From Ichthyophthirius multifiliis (Eukaryota; Ciliophora; Oligohymenophorea; Hymenostomatida): 64,000 nucleotides of DNA. Both the position numbers and the translations under genes were made by a program. The notes under the pieces are model-generated. The model did not search any database. It was not told the DNA's origin and was given only the letters and a program-made list of their open reading frames with translations. The stretch spans positions 22,533-86,532 of the forward strand of contig NW_004086341.1 in NCBI RefSeq assembly GCF_000220395.1, in the 5' to 3' direction. This document shows, in pieces, positions 26,647 to 38,814 of this stretch (position 1 is its first letter; every line of letters begins with the position of its first letter).

Positions 26647-27829
26647 TAATTTTAATTTAGTTTTTTTTTTAAAAAAAAAAAACAAAAAAATAATTTTTTT
26701 TTTTTTTTTCGGCTTTTTTATAAATATAAAAAAAAACAAAAAAAACCGTATAATTTGGATTTTCTTCAAATGCGTTTTCATAATCAAATCCATAATAATC
26801 ATGGTATTTATTAAATATTTAGACTAATTATTCAGTTTTCTTCTTCGCTTCTTCTACGGACAATTTTTTTTCCTTTTCTATATTTATCTCTTGCTGAATT
26901 TTAGACTTTTAATTAGTCTATTATAGTTATTATTACTACTACTATTAATACTAATACTACTATTATTCTTAATGTTTCTTTTGGAAAATATTATTTTCAG
27001 TTTACTTTTAAAGAATTGGATTTAAATTTTTATTTTAAAGCACTTTAATCTCATTTTTTTAACTCTTAGGAATACTTAAATTAGAAGTATTATTTTCATT
27101 ACTTTTATTTTCTAATTGTTCCCCATTTTTTTACGATTATAAAACTTTCATTTAATTTTCAATTTAAACTATAAGTTCTTAAATATCATCTTCATTAGGT
27201 TCAATTTATAAAGCTTTTTTTAAATCCTATAAACATAATTTTTAATCAAGTTCTTTATTTTATTTACTATTTAATTTAAATCTAGCAAGTGCTCTTCTAT
27301 ATAAAGCCTTTTTTATAATAAATATATATATATATAAAAAAAATATAGAAATAACTTTCGTTGAATTTGGATCTATTTCTAAAACAAAAGTACAAGCAGC
27401 AATTGCATTTTTAAAATCATTTAAACGTATATAAGCTATAGCTATATTTAAATATAACATATGAAATAAATGCTTAACTAAATTATTTTATTTATCTATT
27501 GCACTTTAAAAATTTATATATTAAATATCTTTATCGGTTAATGTTTAATTTTTAAAGTTTTCTTTATTTGGCTTTATGTATTTAAATATTGATAAAGCTT
27601 ATTAATAATAATTTAATGCATTTTATATCTTTTATTATCTATATAAATCATTTCCTTAACTCTTTAATAAATCTGCTACAAAATAGCATTAATAAAAATC
27701 TTACTAACGGACATGAATGTATTTAAAATAATTCCATAATCCACTTTATACAAATTGGGGTTGGTTTAGAAATTTTACACTTTCATCCCTTATTAATGAT
27801 TATTCTATTATTTTTCTTAAATCAGACAT
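24915..27829 (-). CDS. TPR protein with polyQ tract and C-terminal membrane anchor (frame break inside)
   Basis: Exons: 27829-27356, 27307-26747, 26547 down to about 25673, then a -1 discontinuity at an 11-base A-run (plus-strand T 25662-25672), continuing to an intron of about 40 nt near 25405-25450 and TGA at 24915-24917. The N-terminus has tetratricopeptide helices (GNDLYRQQKIQNALNYYQQALSIF; LYLNIAIAYIRLNDFKNAIAACTFVLEIDPNSTKALYRRALARF), so it probably binds a chaperone tail or complex partner. Then come Q tracts, an acidic domain (SLDYCEGNKIL, DSEEDFEDLHQLHG) and a C-terminal hydrophobic helix (IIIWVSLVLFIFTLWW), fitting a tail anchor. Without the frame shift the ORF would stop at 25632. 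The second intron (26548-26746) is mostly A and T homopolymers. Tyr- or Phe-rich ORFs on the plus strand here are antisense shadows. Confidence 0.65.
26548..26746 (-). repeat. Intron made of A/T homopolymer blocks
   Basis: The second intron of the TPR gene. On the plus strand it shows alternating runs of 10-22 T and 8-12 A (for example T at 26581-26606 and 26617-26635). The blocks are mutually complementary, so a long foldback is possible. GT-AG ends at 26746 and 26548 keep exons 2 and 3 in frame. Confidence 0.75.
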
Positions 27830-28154
27830 TTTTTGTTTTTATCTTATTTTAAAAAGAGGATAATAATTTTATATTATATATTTTAAAATAATTTATATAA
27901 TATTAGAAAATTATTTTTATTATTATTATTTTATAATATACATTTAAAAAAAAAAAAAAAAAAATTTGCATTTTATTAATTTTTTGTTTGTTTTTTATTT
28001 CAATTTAAAAAAAAAAAAGAAATAATGTTATTTTTATTTTTTTTCAATATAAATTATTTTTTTTAATTAAAAAAAAAAAAAAAAAACTAATAATATACAT
28101 ATATAATAGATTTAAATAATTTTTTTTAATTAACAAAAAAAAAAAGTAGTTTTG
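27830..28154. other. AT-rich spacer, no gene seen
   Basis: Several homopolymer A runs of 10-20 nt; no coding frame. Lies between two minus-strand genes and probably carries the upstream gene's 3' region and the TPR gene's promoter. Confidence 0.5.
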
Positions 28155-29283
28155 TCATAAAAAGTAATTAGGGAATTCTGTTTAATAAATAAAAATAGAC
28201 TAATCATTTGATTTTTAAACAATTTTAATTTTCTCGTTTAGTTATTTATGAGAAAAAAACTTATTTTAAATATCGAATTTTTATATAATTTTAGATCTAC
28301 GATCAACCCAAGAAGATAAAAAGCAAGGCGAATATCTAAATGGAAATTTACATTTTTATTATTATAATAAAACCAGTTTATTAATAAATTTTTCTTTATT
28401 AAAAGGCGATTATTTAACTTTATCTTAAAAAAAACTGCTTTTGATTCTTAATTATTTATCTATCTAATCTAGATTTTATTAAATTTTATCTTAAACATTA
28501 GTAATTTATTTATGTTATAAAATTTCTTATGAATAATTTTTTTTTTATTTGACAATTTGTAATCTATATCATTATTTAAATTATAATTACTTTAATTATT
28601 TACAAATAATCTTTTTTTTTATTAAAAGTCCTTTTAATACAATTATCAGTTATAGCATTTATATTCTAAAAGCTCCTCATGTTTTTAATATTTTTAATTC
28701 TTTCTAAAGTTTCTTATGTACAACTTACTTATTTTTCAAATTAAGCCTTTTCAATTAATTCATTTAATAATACATTGGCTTATTTTCTTGTTAAATATTA
28801 TTTTTCTTTCATTTTTTCCTATAAATTAATGTTTGTATTTGCACTTAAAGTAAGCATTTTTAATCTTTTCTTTTATTTTTTTCCTTCATATTAGTCTTTA
28901 TTTTAATTAAACAATATTTTTTCTCTCAATTCTTCTATTTTATTAATTTTGTGATTAAAATAAATCTTTTCTTATTCTATATTTTACTCTATTTTCTTTT
29001 TCTTTAAAATATCGTAAAAATACATAAATTCTTTTAAAGATCTAATTTCAAATGAATCATAATAAAATTCTTTTTTTACTTCTTTTCTATAATTTATTTA
29101 CAGTTTTTTTTTATTATTATTAGTTTAATTTGAATCTATAAAAAAAGATTTTGCCCTATGGGATTTTATTAATTCTATTTTTTATTTAAGTTATATTTAT
29201 TCTTATGAATTTTTTTTTTATTTTTCTTATTGATTATTAGATATTAAATTTAAAGAATTATTTCTAATGTATTTGTCTTACAT
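28155..29283 (-). CDS. Basic coiled-coil protein, 362 aa
   Basis: Model complement(28155..28563, 28604..29283); a 40-nt GT-AG intron switches the frame correctly. The protein is very rich in Lys, Gln and Asn, with long helical stretches (LKEFMYFYDILKKKKIEQNIEQEKIYFNHKINKIEELREKI; NVQDKIQQNLDQIDKQLRIK) and a C-terminal segment with unusual composition (KCKFPFRYSPCFLSSWVDRRSK). No signal peptide or membrane span. No family recognised; a cytoskeletal role is a guess. A second ATG at 29313 is out of frame, so 29283 is used. Confidence 0.6.
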
Positions 29284-29698
29284 TTTTTATTTTCGATATA
29301 TAAATAAGTCTTCATTTTATTTTTAATATAGTTAAAATTACTATTTATTTAGTATTTTAAACATTAAATATAATTTTATTTAATTTAATTTAATAATATT
29401 TTATTTTACTTTATTTAATTTTAATTTATTTTAATATAATTTAAATAAATTTAATATATTTTTTATATTTTAATTTATTATTTAATTGTATAATATTTAT
29501 TTATATATTTTTTTTTATTTATATATATATATATAAAAAAAATATACGACTAAAAAGAAATAAAAATAAATAATTAAATAAATACAAAATATAATAAATA
29601 AATAAAAAATTATATTAATATTAATTTATATAATAATAAATATTTAAATATAAAATATTAAAATATTATAAAAAATCCATAGATATATAAAAACTATA
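29284..29698. other. Spacer up to the assembly gap
   Basis: A/T-only sequence with no coding frame recognised. It ends at the run of N, so a gene start or exon could be hidden in the gap. Confidence 0.4.
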
Positions 29699-30283
29699 NN
29701 NNNNNNNNNNNNNNNNNNNNNNNNNNNNNNNNNNNNNNNNNNNNNNNNNNNNNNNNNNNNNNNNNNNNNNNNNNNNNNNNNNNNNNNNNNNNNNNNNNNN
29801 NNNNNNNNNNNNNNNNNNNNNNNNNNNNNNNNNNNNNNNNNNNNNNNNNNNNNNNNNNNNNNNNNNNNNNNNNNNNNNNNNNNNNNNNNNNNNNNNNNNN
29901 NNNNNNNNNNNNNNNNNNNNNNNNNNNNNNNNNNNNNNNNNNNNNNNNNNNNNNNNNNNNNNNNNNNNNNNNNNNNNNNNNNNNNNNNNNNNNNNNNNNN
30001 NNNNNNNNNNNNNNNNNNNNNNNNNNNNNNNNNNNNNNNNNNNNNNNNNNNNNNNNNNNNNNNNNNNNNNNNNNNNNNNNNNNNNNNNNNNNNNNNNNNN
30101 NNNNNNNNNNNNNNNNNNNNNNNNNNNNNNNNNNNNNNNNNNNNNNNNNNNNNNNNNNNNNNNNNNNNNNNNNNNNNNNNNNNNNNNNNNNNNNNNNNNN
30201 NNNNNNNNNNNNNNNNNNNNNNNNNNNNNNNNNNNNNNNNNNNNNNNNNNNNNNNNNNNNNNNNNNNNNNNNNNNNNNNNNNN
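29699..30283. other. Assembly gap (585 N)
   Basis: A run of 585 N marks a scaffold join with estimated size. Sequence on both sides is A/T-only, which suggests the gap lies in a repeat-prone spacer rather than in a gene. Confidence 0.99.
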
Positions 30284-30416
30284 ATTTTTTTTTTATTTTT
30301 ATTTATAATTTATAATATATTTATATTAAAAAAAATTAAAAATAAAATATATGAATATAGATAAATTTATTAATACATATATATATGTATATATTTTAAT
30401 ATATATAATATATATT

Positions 30417-30447
<31 letters not shown>

Positions 30448-30790
30448 ATTTATACAAAATAAAAAATAATTATCTATTTCATTTTATTATAAGAAACATA
30501 TATTATATATTCAATTTCTCTTTTTTTATATTAAATATATATTTTACATTTATTGAGATTTTTAAAGGATATTTATGTATATAATTATTATGTTTATAAA
30601 ATAAAATTTACATTAATAATAAATTTTAATTTTATTTTTTATATTTTTATCATTAACATTTTTATTTTATCTTTTTAAATTTTTTTTTTTTTTATAAATT
30701 AATTTATATTTATCATATAATTTTAACTAGAAAATAGTAAAATTATTATCTTTATATAATAATTTTGTCTAAAAAATAAATAATTCAATA
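30284..30790. other. Spacer after the gap, TA repeats
   Basis: A/T-only with TA microsatellite at about 30378-30450. The plus-strand ORF here reads almost only Ile/Tyr from the TA repeat and is not a gene. Confidence 0.5.
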
Positions 30791-32320
30791 TCATTTTTAA
30801 TATAAAATCTTATCTTTTACATATACACTTTAACATTTCTCAAAAAATTTATAGAACATTTAATCAATATATTTTCTCATTTCCTTAACGAAATTTCTTC
30901 CAGGATCTATACATTTCTTAAGTTTATATTTTTTTTGAATTCCAATTAGGACTCCTTCATTTTGATTAATTTAAGCTTTAATCTTATCTATAAAATAATC
31001 ATTATTAAAATGTTCTTTTTCCTAAAAATCACCAAAAAAAAAATGATTTGCATTTAAAGGTGTTACTCTACAAGAAACATAATATTATTCTAATACATTT
31101 GCCTAATTATGTTCAAAAACTTGATTTTTTTCATTAATATAATCGTAAAGTATATAAAAGAATACACTAATTAAGCATCTACTATTTTTTTTAAGTTAAT
31201 TATTTTGCTTTAATTCATTCATACTTTACCAAGGTTTAGCAATTCTATTGAACAATCCATAGATGAAAAAAAAAAAAAGCAAAATCATTTATTATTATTC
31301 AACATTTATATTTTTTATTTATCCTATTTATGTATATTATATTCTTTTTAGAACAAATTAAGGAAAAAAATATGAAGGTACAAATTCATAATTGTTTATC
31401 ATTTTAGATATAAAATTAATAAAAGTATAGTTTTCTTTTGTTTCATATGCAATTAATTATTTCATTATCTATATACAATAGTCTTCTAATTTTTCAAGCA
31501 TTTTTGAATTGTTTATTTTATAAAAAGCTAAGAGCTTTTTTTCCTTTAGTAAAGTCTTTATTATTTTATCACATGCATTGAGTACATAATCCATCATTTC
31601 TTAAATTACAAATTCTAAATTTTTATCAAAATAATCTTTTTGTTTCTATCTTAAGATTTTTTAACCGTTTTCACATTTTTTTATGAATAAACGAATCATT
31701 CTTAATCTATAGTAACATAATTATACTTTTTTAAAAATATTTGGATTAGTTTATTTTTCTTATTGGGGAGGTTTTTTAGGGGGTGGTTTGTATTTTGTTA
31801 GATATATTTCACCGATTTTTATTATATTATAAGATTTTTTTTTAATACTTTAATATTATTTTTATTAGACTAATTTTGCATTTTCAGATATTAACATATC
31901 TACATTTATTACATTATCTTTTTATTAGTTTTATTATTTTTAATAAATATTAATATTTTTTAATTTATTAGTACTAGGTTTTAATTGTTATTAATGTTTT
32001 TAATTTTCAAAAGCTTTAAATATTTATTGTTTCTTTAATTCAATCATATTTTTTATTATACTTCTAACATCTTACTTTGGATTTTTTTTTAATTTTTCAG
32101 TTGGTTACTTAGATATAGAGATTGATTATAAGCATCTATTTATATTTAATTCTGATTTTGTTTTCTTGTATTTTCTATTTGATTGCTAGTTTTATATTTC
32201 TAATTTGGATGATCTTGATGTGTTTGTTATTATAACTTGATTTTATATTTAAGGCAGGCTTTAGAGAGAATGTTTAAATCTTTCTAATTAAGATTATATA
32301 TTAAATTAACTTTTTTTCAT
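30791..32320 (-). CDS. Hypothetical basic protein, 509 aa
   Basis: One continuous minus-strand frame of 510 codons. The first 150 residues are Q/N/K rich. A proline-rich segment (TKYKPPPKKPPQQEK, about 165-180) separates this from a helical C-terminal half with well-conserved-looking composition (ICSKMINNYEFVPSYFFPQFVLKRI-type region, then VFEHNQANVLEQYYVSCRVTPLNANHFFFGDFQEKEHFNNDYFIDKIKAQINQNEGVLIGIQKKYKLKKCIDPGRNFVKEMRKYIDQMF). A stretch around 31270-31340 is low in GC and could be an in-frame intron. No domain recognised. The C-terminal half looks like a folded domain rather than a coil. Confidence 0.55.
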
Positions 32321-32635
32321 TTTTAGCTTTTATTTATGTAAATAATTATATATTATTTTATAAAATTTATAAAATATTTTAATTTGTATTAAAATATCAA
32401 TTTTTAACTTTTTTTGATACTTTTTATTTTTATAATTTAATTATTGTTAAAAAATAAAATTTTATATTTTTTAAATTTAAACAAAAAAAAATAATATTAT
32501 ATATATTTAAATAATTATAATTTGAAAATTAATAGAAAAAAATTAAATCTTTAAATGAATATATATAATAAAACTAATAAAAACTTAATAAAAATATTTA
32601 AAATAAATATATAATTATAGTAAAATATAAAACTA
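32321..32635. other. Divergent intergenic region
   Basis: 315 bp of A/T-only sequence between two divergent start codons. It must contain the promoters of both genes, but no motif stands out from the base composition. Confidence 0.5.
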
Positions 32636-34657
32636 ATGAATAGACAACAAGAAATTAATAGTTTATATAAACAAAAATAAAGTTTTAAAAATATCAAATA
32701 AATATATATCAAAATAGTTTATTTTAAAAAAAGAAGGTCAAAAAATATAATTGAAATTAAATACATTATTAACATCCTTAGATACACTAACAAATCGAAA
32801 TAATTTGTATTTCACCTAAAATGAAAGTAGATAATTTTAAAATTCAATAAGAAAGAATAGTTATCGTAAAAACTCATCTAAATTTGAAATGCCGAATACA
32901 TAAAATTTAAATAAATCTTAACCGTATTTTTTCAAAAAAATACGAAGCAGTAAAAATATAAAATAAACATCCTTTTAGGAAGAAAGTAATGAAAAGAGAA
33001 TATTTGAATCTTATTTAAATAAAGATTTTAATTATGAATTTTAAATATTTTAAGATATAATACATAATATAGATCTTAATTAATTATTATTAAACAATTT
33101 TTCAAATAAAAAGGAGAAAGAAAATGAAAAATATAACTTTATTTTGTATGATTTTATAATTTAAATGAAAAATGAAATTGAAACTTTATAAAAAATAAAT
33201 ATTTTTCCATGTAAAAATCTACTTAAGAATTTAATGTAGAAAATAGGAAATTTATCAAATGATTTAATGAAAATATGCATTGAAAAAGAAGAGAAAACAA
33301 TAGGAATTTTCATAAATATAATGGTAAAAGTTTTAACATATATATTTGAGAAAACATGCTTATTTTAAAATTAAGAAATAAAAAAAAAAGTAGATCTATA
33401 AATAAAAGAAACAAAATAAAAATGTATTACTTATTAATTTTAAAAAATAGAAATGAGTTTAAGATTAAAAAGATATTAATAAAAATATGAAAAAGAAATT
33501 TAAATATAAGCGTAAAAAATTGTTCTTTAAGAATAAAATATTTAGGTTCTTTTATAATAAATTGAAACTTATAAAATTTAATTTGCTGAATTTGGTTCAG
33601 GAAGCTATAAAGATAGCTAATTAGAAAAAATTGAATATTGTTCGAAAGAAAACGTTAAAAATTGTATAAATTTGGAATGTTTATTATAAATAAAATAATA
33701 AAAAATTAATTAAAATATTAATAATATTTTAAATTGGAGTATATAAAATACATAAAATAATAAATAATAATAGTAATAATAAAATATCGAAGATAATTAT
33801 AATATTTCGTTTGAAAATTAAAATATTACGAAATATAATGTTAGCAATAGTTAAAAACTTATATTCGCGAAAAAATACTGTAGCTTATAGCATAAAGGAG
33901 AAATATTATTCTAACATCCTTTCATGTTTTATTATAAGCCTGAATGTGCAAGATTTATGGTTGATAATTTGATTAGTAAAATAAATATAAAGGATTTAAT
34001 TATTTTATTACTGAGAAGATTATCTTGAAAATGTATTTTTTATTTGTTTATAAATTTAATTTTTATTAAAAAAAAAGTGTTATATGAATATTTAAAATAA
34101 AATAAATGCTGCTTAATTTTTTATAAGGTTTTTTTTTATATAAATATATTTATATATATATGTATTATATATATACTATTTACTAGTTAAATGCTTGAAA
34201 AAGAGGGGAATTTCTTTATTGTTACTTTAAGAATTTCGGAAATAATAATGGTTTTATAAAAATTGTTCGATATAAAAAAGGATTTCTCTATATTTTATTC
34301 TTTAGTTTTTGGAATCTTATAAGAAAATGTATTAGAAGATTAATAATTTTATAAAATTCTGTAATTTAAAAAATAAATAGATAATGAGATTGATATTTTT
34401 AAATAAATAAAAAATATTAATGACAAAGATATTTAATAAATAATTGAAAACGAATTATATATATCTGTTTAATTAGTTTATGAAATATTTTAAAATGTTT
34501 TTATTAATGTAAAGTATAAAATCTTATTTATTTTTGATATTTTTTATAAAAGCATACAGAATATATCAAAATCAAATAAAAGTTTTAAATTTTTATAAAA
34601 TCTTAAATAAAATAAACTAATTAAAGGTAAAATAAAAAAATTATAATAAATATATAT

Positions 34658-34711
<54 letters not shown>

Positions 34712-35681
34712 TACACATATTTATAAAGAGCTATAAATCATTAAAATTAAATTAATAAATAAATATCATCTTCTCTTACATTAATTCCTACTATAATGTA
34801 AAAATTATAAACTTAAAATATAAATGAAGTTATTAGAAACATAAAAAGTTTATTCTAAAATACAGATATAAAGAAAACAGGAATAAGTATAAAATAAATA
34901 CTTTTTTTAAATATATATAATAATAAATAAATTAGTCAAATATAAAGATTTAAAAATTTTAATGAAAAATAATTTTGGAGTTAATCTTGAAGATTAGTTT
35001 ATTTTTGAATATTTTAAAGATTTTGTAATTGAAAAGAATTTTGATTATATTGGTTTTTTAAAAAATATTATTAAAAAACACATTCCAGATGATATAAACG
35101 AAGATTTAATTAAGTATTTTACTGTTTTAAATGAAATTTCTAATATTTTAATTAAATTAAATTAACAAGATATTCTTCTTTTCAAAAAATAGATTACTTC
35201 TTAAATTTAATAGGGAGTCAGTTTTTTTGATTTCGGAGTTCTTAAAAATTTTTTGTAAAAGTAAACTTATATTAATGAGCGATAAATAAATCCAGTGCAA
35301 ATATATGAAAATATATTCAAAGAAAACAAAACAACAAATATTTATTAATTATTTAAATAGTAAGGAAAAATAAATTCATAAGAAATTTAAAATAAAATAT
35401 ACTAAAACAACGATTTAATTATTAATGTTAACAATTATATTGATGAAATTGCATGTTTAAATGAATTTTATGAAAAATAATAATTAATTTAAAGTTTGTA
35501 AAAAATTTAAACTATAAGAAGTAAGTCAAATACAAGTGAAAAACATATAAAAAATTCATAATCAAAGAAATTACCTATATATTTTAAAAAAAAAATACCT
35601 AATGAGAATTCATAAGATAAAATAATAACAAAAAATAAGAAACTTTGTATTTAAATATAAAATAAAAAATAAAGATATTGA
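32636..35681 (+). CDS. Long coiled-coil protein with EF-hand-like C-terminus, about 895 aa (one frame break)
   Basis: Exons 32636..32681, 32734..34032, 34187..34626, 34731..34886, 34936..35681. The second exon needs one extra base (a -1 shift) near 33983-33993 (ATAAAGG); with it the total is exactly 896 codons. Otherwise the main frame stops at TGA 34026. Introns of 52, 154, 104 and 49 nt are GT-AG; the third is largely TA repeat. The product is helical throughout (YNFILYDFIIQMKNEIETLQKI; KIEMSLRLKRYQQKYEKEIQIQAQKIVLQEQNIQVLLQQIETYKIQF). Around residue 630-700 (IKSLFQNTDIKKTGISIKYKDLKILMKNNFGVNLED) it resembles a degenerate EF-hand pair. No known family. A 17-nt GTAAAA...AAAG segment at 33976-33992 could alternatively be an intron, which would be unusually short. 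Confidence 0.6.
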
Positions 35682-36042
35682 TAATATTATATTAGATAAT
35701 GTTTCATATGTAAAAAAATCTACTTTTTTTATTGACTAAAAATAATGAAAATATTAAATAAAAATATATATAATAAATAAAGATATTGTATAACATTCCT
35801 ATGTACTACTATTTTACTAAATATTAAAAATGAAAAAAATAAATAAATATCATTTATATAATAATATAAATTATCCTAATAAAATTGTATTATAAAAAAA
35901 AAAATATATATATATATAATATAAAAAAAAAAAGAAATTTTATATAAAAATAAAATATATATATAAAAATATAAAAAAAAAAATTAATATAAAAATAGAC
36001 ATATAAGATTTATAAATAAATATCAATATATTAATATAATTT

Positions 36043-36083
<41 letters not shown>

Positions 36084-37305
36084 ATATTATTATTTATATA
36101 TCTATATTAAGATCTATTATTTACTAATTTAAAATTTATATTTAACAATAAAAAATATATTCATTACTTTTTTATTTTATACATCAATTTTTTTTTTCAT
36201 ATTTTTTTTTATTTTTACTTTTTTCTTTTTTAAAATTTAATAAAATATATGTATATATAGTTTCTTTTTTTTATCTTCATAAATTTTTTTTTTAAAAATA
36301 TAAATAATTAAAGAATATCTTATTATTATTATACTTTTAGATTACTATTTATGAAAATTTATTATATTTATTAAATAAATATATATCTATTAGTAATTTA
36401 TGGTATAAAAATTTAATATAATATATTTATCTCACATTTTATATATATATATAATTTTTTTTTACTTGCTTATTAATCTCAAGTTATATTTAATTTCAAT
36501 CATTTAATACATTATTAAAGAAAATTTTAGTTAATATTATTTTTTAAAAAAATCTAGAATTTTAGCAGTAATGATGATTGTTACAGCTAAGTGTATATCG
36601 AATCTTTTTTTTAATATTAAACAAGATATTTTTCAAAATTTATTTATATAAATATTTTGCTAAAAAATTATCATTAATATTATGGGTAGCTATATAAAAT
36701 AAAAACATTATAAAATTATTTTTTAAAAATTTATTTAAATAAGGGTTTTTATATTTATTTTTCTTTATAAATCATTATACTAACAAAGCATAAAAATAAT
36801 AAGTAAATTAGCTTAAGAATATTTAAATAAGTGAATATAAATTAAAAATAATATTTTTTAATAGTTTGGTATATATATTATAAAATAATTATTTTATTTT
36901 AAAAAGTAATTTTATAATTTAATTTTTTTTTTTTTTAAATCAGGATATAGTAAGTTTTTTTTTAAAATATAAATTTAATTAAGTAATACAAAACATTTTT
37001 AAAATTTAAATAATATATAAAGTGCGGAATAATCTTCTTTTTTATGAAATAGAAAAATATATAAATTGAAATAAAATATATTGTAAAATATTAAAAAGGT
37101 TAAATAACTAATTATATTGCGAATTTATACTTATATTACTAAAATAAAAAATATAAGAATAATTAAAATGAAAAGAAAAATAACTTAAAAATTATAATGC
37201 ATTTTCAATTAAAAAAAAAAAAAAAAAATACTAAAAATATGTTTTATATATAATTATTTTTAAAAAATATTTACTAAAAGATATTTTAATTAATTATATC
37301 AAAAA
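35682..37305. other. Long AT-rich spacer with one GC-richer island
   Basis: Holds TA repeats (about 36050-36080) and otherwise A/T-only sequence. The exception is 36552-36612, which contains TAGCAGTAATGATGATTG... and ends in a T8 run; see findings. I see no protein-coding frame. Confidence 0.45.
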
Positions 37306-37978
37306 ATGTAATTATAAGAAAGTAGTATCAAATAAACTTTAAAATTAAAATAAATATCAAAGAATATATAAATTAATTAAAATATAACTTCTATAAAAAC
37401 CTGTTATTCTAATAAATCATAAAATAATTCCACAAATTCTCAAGAAAACGGAAAAAAAAGTATTTTTAATTTAGAAGAATGTTTTTCAGGAAAATCTTCC
37501 TAAAAGCATTGCTAAAAAGACCTTAATTTAAAAGTAAGAAAATAAAGTTCATTTAAAAAAAGCCAAAAGGAAATTAATAAAAAAATTAATCTTTTCTTGA
37601 AGATTAATTATACTCTGAAAATCCTTTAAAAAAATTAAATTAAATGAAAATTTTGAAATAATAGAATTTGAAAACTATAATAAATCTAAAAATTATAAAT
37701 TTAAATGCTTTAAAGAATAAGATATGAATGTTCCTCAAGAATTTTAGGATAAATACATATCTCATGTATTATTTCTTTTTTTATTTTTTTAATATATATT
37801 TAAATAAAAATAAAAGACATAAGATAATGATGTAGATACAAGTGATGGAATAATTTAAAATGCTTGTAGATCTAATTTAAGAAAAATTAAACTTGAATTA
37901 ATGGATTTAAGTAAGACTTTTAGATATTCTTAATATCATGTAAACTTTGAACAAGTTAGTTCATAATATATAAAATGA
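37306..37978 (+). CDS. Small hypothetical protein, about 198-208 aa, frame broken at A7 run(s)
   Basis: Starts MQLQESSIKQTLKLKQISKN and ends ...LELMDLSKTFRYSQYHVNFEQVSSQYIK before TGA 37976-37978. A clear 51-nt intron (37766-37816) links DKYISH to TQDNDVDTSDGIIQNACRSNLRKIK. Upstream, the frames do not join: either a 29-nt GT-AG segment (37534-37562) is an intron and one base is missing in the A7 run at 37628-37634, or both A7 runs (37579-37585 and 37628-37634) lack one A. The C-terminal half looks like real protein (NENFEIIEFENYNKSKNYKFKCFKEQDMNVPQEF). No family recognised. A decaying gene or base-calling errors are both possible. Confidence 0.45.
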
Positions 37979-38814
37979 AAATCATTTTATTATATTTTTA
38001 TGTTTTAAAATGAAAAATATTATTGTTTATTTATTTTTTCTTGAGTATTTTTTTATACTATTTATATATTTAATTCGACATTTTTTTATACTTCTGGTTA
38101 ATTAAAGACTTTAAATGTTTTTTTTAAATAATTTTTTAATTGATTTATTTTTATTTAAAAAAATAAAATAAAATTAATATGTAATATTACTTTTTCATAT
38201 TGTATTTTTTATTGTTTCCGTATTTTTTTTTTAAATATCAATAAAAAAAAAGCTGTATTCATTTTCTTTCATTTTTTTTATTTTATTGATTCAGTTTTTA
38301 TGAAAAAAATACAGAAAAAAAAAAAAAAAGCAAAATGAGAATAATTTTTAATATTTTTATTATATTATAATATTAATTAAAATAAATAATAATAATTATA
38401 TCTATATGTAGATTTTATTTATATTAATATTTAAAAAAAATTGATTGTATTTAAAATAATATTTAATTTTATTAATTTTATATTTTTAACTTAATTTAGT
38501 AGAAAGATTTAATATTTAAAATTCTTATTTTTAATATTTTTTTTTACAATTAATTTATAATATCTCTAATAATTTATTGTTATTATAATTTAATTGAATA
38601 TTAAAACATTTAAAAATTTTATTTAATAAATTGTTAGCAAAGTTTAAACAAATAGAAATAAAATTATTTATTAAATAAATAATTAATAAGTAATATATAA
38701 TATTTAATATTTAAATTAATTCATTTTTTTTTGTATATATATTAAAATAATAAAACTATTATTTGAAAAAAATCAATAAAATTAGTATTTATATATTAAT
38801 AAAACCTTTTATTA
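37979..38814. other. AT-rich spacer, no gene seen
   Basis: About 0.8 kb, T-rich in the first half and A-rich in the second; no coding frame recognised. Confidence 0.5.

Noticed and set aside
30351-30584. 77-aa ORF after the gap
   Set aside because: Ile/Tyr string produced by a TA repeat; no coding-like composition.
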